Source: Gemmatimonadales bacterium (GTDB lineage: Bacteria; Gemmatimonadota; Gemmatimonadetes; Gemmatimonadales; GWC2-71-9). Taken from it: 9,318 bases of DNA. A model generated the notes under the pieces. That model saw nothing but the letters and a program-made list of their open reading frames with translations. It did no database searches and had not been told where the DNA came from. Both the position numbers and the translations under genes were made by a program. The stretch covers positions 1 through 9,318 of the forward strand of contig JACDDX010000047.1 of NCBI GenBank assembly GCA_013816685.1, read 5' to 3'. Below are positions 5,519-9,318 of the stretch, piece by piece. The first letter of the stretch is position 1; every line of letters starts with the position of its first letter.

Positions 5519-6781
5519 TTACTCGTAGCGGAGCGCTTCGACAGGATCGAGCCGCGACGCCTTGCCGGCCGGGTACAGGCCGAACAACACACCGGTGAGG
5601 ATCGAGGCGGCAACGGCGGCGACCACCGAGAGCAGCGGCACCGTCGCCGGCACCGGCGTGAACGAACGGATCCCCCACGCCACCACCGTGCCCAGCGCCA
5701 TGCCCACCAGGCAGCCGACGAGCGTCAGCGTCGCGGCCTCGACCAGAAACTGGAACATGATCTCGCCCCGCGTTGCGCCCAGCGCCTTCCGCACGCCGAT
5801 CTCGCGGGTGCGCTCGGTCACCGAGATCATCATGATCGCCACGACGCCCACACCGCCCACCATGAGCCCGACGCTCGAGAGCGCGATCATCACCACGAAG
5901 AACGCCGCAGTGATCTTGTTGAACGCATCGAGCACCCGGTCCTGGGTGACGATCGCGAAGTTGTCGGGATCGCCCGGGCGGAGTCCGCGGCGGACTCGCA
6001 GCGCCGCCGTCACCTGGTCCTGTGCCTCCACGATCGTCGCCCTCTCGGTCGGCACCACCGCGATGTTCATCCAGCCCTTCTCGTAGTCCGCCACCTTGAT
6101 GAACGCCGTGTGGGGAATGGCGAGCCGGGGGTCGTCGGCATTGCTGAAGAGCGACGCCGCTTCGACGTGCTCTCCGATGACTTCGAACGGCTGGCCGTAA
6201 ATCCGGATCTTCTTGCCGAGCGGGTCCCGTCCGGGGAAGAGCGACTGGGCCAGTTTGTCGTTGATGACCGCCACTCGCGAGCCAGCTGCGTACTCGGCGG
6301 CGGTGAAGCTCCGGCCCAGCAGGATGTCGCCCCCGTTCACCTGAATCCAGCTCGGTCCGAACCCGGCGACCGAGACACTGCTGAGCGTCAGATTGCCGAC
6401 CGCGACCGGCCCGCTGCTGAACTCGCCCACGTTGACGTCACGGATCGCGGGGAGCCGACGGATCGTCTCGGCCTCCTCGAGGGTGAGCCACGGCATCCGC
6501 CGCCAGGGCGAGAGCTCGTCCGATCCGTCCGAGACCTGGAGTCCGCCGGAGAAGAAGCGATGCACGAAGAACGTCTTCGGCCCGCCGGCCTCGAGAATCC
6601 CCGTGATGCTGCGATTGATGCCGGTGATGGCCGACGCCATCGCGATGACCACCGTGACGCCGATGGCAACGCCAAGAATGGTCAGGGCGGCGCGAACCTT
6701 GTTGGCCCGGAGCGAATCCACCGCGATCGCGCTGCCTTCCCACATCCGGGAGCCGAGGTTCACCCGACGTCGCGCCGTCAT
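5519..6781 (-). CDS. ABC transporter permease B1 (MacB_PCD + FtsX, no ATPase domain)
   Basis: This 420-residue inner-membrane permease has TM1 at about 31-53 (AALTILGVAIGVTVVIAMAS), a periplasmic core domain to about 290 with VAVINDKLAQSLFPG (170-184) and GKKIRIYGQPFEVIG (189-203), and an FtsX domain with TM2 about 293-319, TERTREIGVRKALGATRGEI (322-341), TM3 about 345-371, TM4 about 382-402 and the KASRLDPVEALRYE tail. The GPKTFFVHRFFSGG segment (67-80) and VVAIMMI core (313-319) match B2 and differ from A1 and A2. TLEEAETIRRLPAI and TQDRVLDAFNKI also have close B2 counterparts. The ATG at 6781 overlaps the A1 stop as ATGA, with no evident Shine-Dalgarno, implying coupling; Met13 (6745) is an alternative start closer to the family N-terminus. 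There is no ATP-binding motif. The likely partner is A1. Confidence 0.93.
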   Translation of the reverse strand: MTARRRVNLGSRMWEGSAIAVDSLRANKVRAALTILGVAIGVTVVIAMASAITGINRSITGILEAGGPKTFFVHRFFSGGLQVSDGSDELSPWRRMPWLTLEEAETIRRLPAIRDVNVGEFSSGPVAVGNLTLSSVSVAGFGPSWIQVNGGDILLGRSFTAAEYAAGSRVAVINDKLAQSLFPGRDPLGKKIRIYGQPFEVIGEHVEAASLFSNADDPRLAIPHTAFIKVADYEKGWMNIAVVPTERATIVEAQDQVTAALRVRRGLRPGDPDNFAIVTQDRVLDAFNKITAAFFVVMIALSSVGLMVGGVGVVAIMMISVTERTREIGVRKALGATRGEIMFQFLVEAATLTLVGCLVGMALGTVVAWGIRSFTPVPATVPLLSVVAAVAASILTGVLFGLYPAGKASRLDPVEALRYE

Positions 6782-8019
6782 TCAGCCCGCAGCGCGGTGA
6801 TCGGATCGAGCCGCGACGCCCGGCTCGCCGGATAGACCCCCGCTGCGACGCCGACGATGATCCCCAGCGCGACGCCCGCGCCGACCGACCACGGCGCCAC
6901 CGCAGCCGGCAGCGGTGTGAGCGTCTTTACCGCGAGCGCCAGCACCAGCCCGAGCCCGATACCGAGCATCGCGCCGGCCCCGGACAGCGTGGCGGCCTCG
7001 ACCACGAACTGGGCGAGAATGTCACCCCGGCGCGCGCCCAGCGCCTTCCGGATGCCGATCTCCCGGGTGCGCTCGCTGACCGCCATCAGCATGATGTTCA
7101 TGATGACGATGCCGCCCACCACCAGGGAGATCGCGACCAGCCCCGGCAGCGCGACGAACAGGATCCTGGAGATCTTCTCCCACGTCGCGAGCGCCCCCTC
7201 GGCGGTCTGGAGGTGGAAATTGTCCTCTTGCCACGGCGAGAGCTGCCGGCGGCTGCGCATTACCGCCTCCGCCTCGTTCATCGCCGCCTTCATCAGCGCG
7301 GGGTCGCCGGTCTGCACGATGAGCGCGTCCAGGACGTTGATCGGGCAGATGAGCCGTCGGCCTGGCGCGCTGAACGGCATGACGGCGAACTTGTCGAGCG
7401 ACAGCCCGAACAGCGTGCCCTGCTTCTCGACGACGCCGATGATCCGGTATGGCAGGCCGCCGATGCCCACCGTCTTGCCGATCGGATCGATGCCGGGCAG
7501 CAGCTTCCCCGCGAGTTCGCTGCCGACGACGAGCACCGGCCGCCCGCTCCGCGTCTCCTGATCGCTGAAGGAACGCCCGGCGCTGATCGTGTAGTTCCGG
7601 ATCCGGAAGTAGTTCTCCTCCGTGCCCACCAGATCGATGTCCTTGGCGACACGCGTCCCGTAGCGTATCGCCACCCGGTCCTGGCAGAAATTCGCGAAGA
7701 TCGCCGGCGTTCGCACCCGCGCACGCACGTACGCGGCGTCCCGATAGTTGATCCGGGGCCGGCGCTGCCAGCCGAGCCAGACAGCGTCCGGCACGTTGCC
7801 GGTGACGATGCTCGGACGCTGGCGCAGCTCGAAGGTATTGGCGCCCACCAGGGTGTTGGCGAAGCGGTCCACCATATAGCGATTCATGCCCTGCACGATG
7901 GACACGACCGCGATGAGAAAGGTGACGCCGATCAGCACCCCGATCAGCGAGAAGAAGCTCTTGAGTTTCTGGCTCCGGATCGAGCGCAGCGCGATGCCGA
8001 TCGCTTCCCGGAGCAGCAC
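6778..8019 (-). CDS. ABC transporter permease A1 (MacB_PCD + FtsX, no ATPase domain)
   Basis: This 413-residue inner-membrane permease is the first of the four. TM1 spans about 21-43 after LRSIRSQKLKS; the periplasmic core domain contains GANTFELRQRP (59-69), GTEENYFRIRNYTISAGRSF (132-151), PVLVVGSELAGKLLPG (161-176) and GKTVGIGGLPYRIIGVV (181-197). The FtsX domain has TM2 about 285-312 with VGGIVIMNIMLM, coupling segment SERTREIGIRKALGARRGDI (315-334), TM3 about 341-365, TM4 about 376-396 and the RASRLDPITALRAE tail. No ATPase domain is fused. The start is a GTG at 8019 that directly abuts the TAG stop of the adaptor gene (8020-8022), so there is no gap; GAGG lies about 11 bases upstream inside the adaptor gene. 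Its end overlaps B1 as ATGA. The arrangement suggests that the adaptor, A1 and B1 are made together. The substrate cannot be read from sequence. Confidence 0.93.
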   Translation of the reverse strand: MLLREAIGIALRSIRSQKLKSFFSLIGVLIGVTFLIAVVSIVQGMNRYMVDRFANTLVGANTFELRQRPSIVTGNVPDAVWLGWQRRPRINYRDAAYVRARVRTPAIFANFCQDRVAIRYGTRVAKDIDLVGTEENYFRIRNYTISAGRSFSDQETRSGRPVLVVGSELAGKLLPGIDPIGKTVGIGGLPYRIIGVVEKQGTLFGLSLDKFAVMPFSAPGRRLICPINVLDALIVQTGDPALMKAAMNEAEAVMRSRRQLSPWQEDNFHLQTAEGALATWEKISRILFVALPGLVAISLVVGGIVIMNIMLMAVSERTREIGIRKALGARRGDILAQFVVEAATLSGAGAMLGIGLGLVLALAVKTLTPLPAAVAPWSVGAGVALGIIVGVAAGVYPASRASRLDPITALRAE

Positions 8020-9309
8020 CTATGAGCGCGCCTCGGCCACTTGGGTCGTATCGGCCTGCCGCACCTTGGCCCCGTCGCGCAGGTCGCGGATGGCCTGGTA
8101 GGTCCCCGCGACGATCGTCTCGCCTTCCCGGAGCCCGTCCTTCACCTCGAAGTATTCGTCGCCGGCAATGCCGACCTTGACCGGGCGGAAGGTGGCGATG
8201 CCTTCACGCACGATGAACACGCCTTCCGCTTCCTTCTTGTGCGGGCGCGACCGGAGCGTATCGGTCCGGAGCGGCTCCTCCTCGCTCGCGGCCTCGTTCG
8301 GCACCCGCTCGTGATCGCGCACCGTGAGCGCGATGATCGGAATGCTCATCGCCTTCCGGCGGGTGTCGGTTACGATGCGGGACGTGCAGCTCAGATCGGG
8401 GCGGATCGCCGCCGGCGGCCGGTCGAGCGTCACTTCCACGTCGAAATCGACCGCGCGGTCGTTGGAGCCGGATGCCGTCTGCGTGGGAGTGAGCTTGGCG
8501 CTGTGACTCACGCGGGACACCCGCCCGGCGAACGACGTGTCGGGGAAGGCATCGATCGTCACATCCACCGAGTCGCCCTGCACCAGCCGCACCACGTCGG
8601 TCTCGTCCACCTGCACCTTTGCCAGGATGACCGACAGATCGGCCACCGTCATCAGGAGGCCCGTCTCCCGCGAGAAGGTGCCGGGCACGGCAACTTCGCC
8701 CTCCTCCACCGCGAGCCGGACCACCCGTCCGCTGATTGGACTCATCAGCCGGGTCTTGGCCAGATTGTCCCGCGCCTCCTGCAACCCCGCGCGCGACTGT
8801 GCTAGCTGCGCCTGGCTCGCCTGATACGTGGCCTCCGCCGTCTCGAGGGCGGTCTGCGCCTGCTCTGCCTGTTCGGGCGCGATGAGGTTGCGGCCGAGCT
8901 CCACCAGCTGCTTCGAGCGGCTGTACGCGCGCTCGGCCTGGTCGCGGCTGGCCTTACTCTGAAGCACCGTCGCCTGCGTCGAGGCGACGGCCGCCTGCGC
9001 GCGCGACGCGATCGCCTGGTACTGCGCCGGATCGATCTGCAGCAGGAACTGACCCTTTTTCACCAGGTCGCCTTCGCGCACGCCGATCCGGATGATGCGG
9101 CCGGTGATGTCGGCGCTGATGTCCACCGACGTCTTTGCCTCGATCTTGCCGCTCGCCGTCACCGCGCTCACCAGGTCGCGGCGCGCGACCTGTTCCATCC
9201 GGACTTCGACCGCCGCATGCTTCTGCCGGTTCTGCTTCCACGCGTACCCGCCCCCGCCCGCGAGTGCCACGGCGACCAGGCCCAGGCCGATCTTCATACC
9301 GCGCGTCAT
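8020..9309 (-). CDS. Periplasmic adaptor / membrane fusion protein, HlyD/MacA type
   Basis: This 429-residue adaptor should link the inner-membrane permeases to an outer-membrane TolC-like channel. An N-terminal anchor helix (about 6-24) lacks a lipobox cysteine. The split lipoyl domain has halves TGRIIRIGVREGDLVKKGQF (69-88) and SPISGRVVRLAVEEGEVAVP (190-209). Between them lies an Ala/Gln-rich alpha-hairpin (about 96-188) with its tip near SRSKQLVELGRNLIAPEQAE (130-149). A beta-barrel (about 218-315) and a membrane-proximal domain follow, the latter interrupted by a charged stretch (about 331-362). At the tip, Arg131 and Leu135 fit the TolC-contacting RLS pattern, but the Ser position appears to be Ala144. 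The ATG at 9309 is chosen with GGA 6 bases upstream; Met5 (9297) is possible. Its TAG stop abuts the A1 start. Nothing but 9 bases precede it here, so the operon promoter and any ATPase gene would be beyond the edge. Confidence 0.93.
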   Translation of the reverse strand: MTRGMKIGLGLVAVALAGGGGYAWKQNRQKHAAVEVRMEQVARRDLVSAVTASGKIEAKTSVDISADITGRIIRIGVREGDLVKKGQFLLQIDPAQYQAIASRAQAAVASTQATVLQSKASRDQAERAYSRSKQLVELGRNLIAPEQAEQAQTALETAEATYQASQAQLAQSRAGLQEARDNLAKTRLMSPISGRVVRLAVEEGEVAVPGTFSRETGLLMTVADLSVILAKVQVDETDVVRLVQGDSVDVTIDAFPDTSFAGRVSRVSHSAKLTPTQTASGSNDRAVDFDVEVTLDRPPAAIRPDLSCTSRIVTDTRRKAMSIPIIALTVRDHERVPNEAASEEEPLRTDTLRSRPHKKEAEGVFIVREGIATFRPVKVGIAGDEYFEVKDGLREGETIVAGTYQAIRDLRDGAKVRQADTTQVAEARS

Positions 9310-9318
9310 GGACGGTCC

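Noticed and set aside
5510..6835. 441-codon open frame on the plus strand
   Set aside because: It is antisense to permease B1 and parts of its neighbours, with a low-complexity charged translation (HRDDHRD-type); the minus strand encodes a complete FtsX/MacB permease there.
3000..8019. Lipoprotein-releasing LolCE system or cell-division FtsX as identity of the permeases
   Set aside because: The adaptor gene directly upstream and the MacB-type periplasmic core in all four proteins favour a tripartite MacAB-like exporter; LolCE has no adaptor, and FtsX is shorter and paired with FtsE.
1..9318. Defence system, toxin-antitoxin, prophage or CRISPR content
   Set aside because: Each gene is accounted for by a transport or thiol/sulfur family; no spacer-like repeats, integrase, transposase or nuclease motifs were seen.

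Overview
The window is a GC-rich bacterial segment (about two thirds G+C by eye) in which every convincing gene lies on the minus strand, so transcription runs from right to left. Three traits suggest a didermic, bacillithiol-using bacterium such as Gemmatimonadota or Acidobacteriota: high GC, a bacillithiol-type deacetylase, and stacked MacB-like permeases fed by one periplasmic adaptor. The phylum is an inference from gene style; there is no rRNA or other marker here.

The right two thirds (about 3000-9309) is an export operon. In transcription order it holds a HlyD/MacA-type membrane fusion protein followed by four MacB/FtsX-type ABC permeases with no fused ATPase. The junctions are tight: stop abutting start, a 4-base overlap, a 30-base gap, and another 4-base overlap. 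The permeases fall into two subtypes in the order A1-B1-A2-B2. A has GxNTF after TM1 and an IMNIMLM core in TM2; B has TF[FY]-x(2)-RFFS and a V[VM]AIMM core. This looks like duplication of an ancestral A-B heterodimer pair. No ATP-binding subunit is in the window; it may lie beyond the right edge or elsewhere.

After a 77-base gap comes a DUF4349 lipoprotein with a C-terminal membrane anchor. Its Shine-Dalgarno sequence lies inside a perfect 7-bp inverted repeat (2925-2945), and its last codons are built from a G/C-rich GGGTGAGGG-type repeat. Six bases downstream begins a BshB1-type deacetylase of bacillithiol synthesis, whose ribosome binding site overlaps the DUF4349 stop codon. Next come an IscS/NifS-type cysteine desulfurase and, overlapping its end, the first codons of what is almost certainly mnmA (tRNA 2-thiouridylase), cut by the left edge. 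The left third is therefore a thiol and sulfur-transfer group: low-molecular-weight thiol synthesis, sulfur mobilisation from cysteine, and sulfur delivery to tRNA.

No mobile element, CRISPR array, tRNA or rRNA was recognised. The longest gap between genes is 77 bases. The long plus-strand open frames are antisense shadows of the genes.
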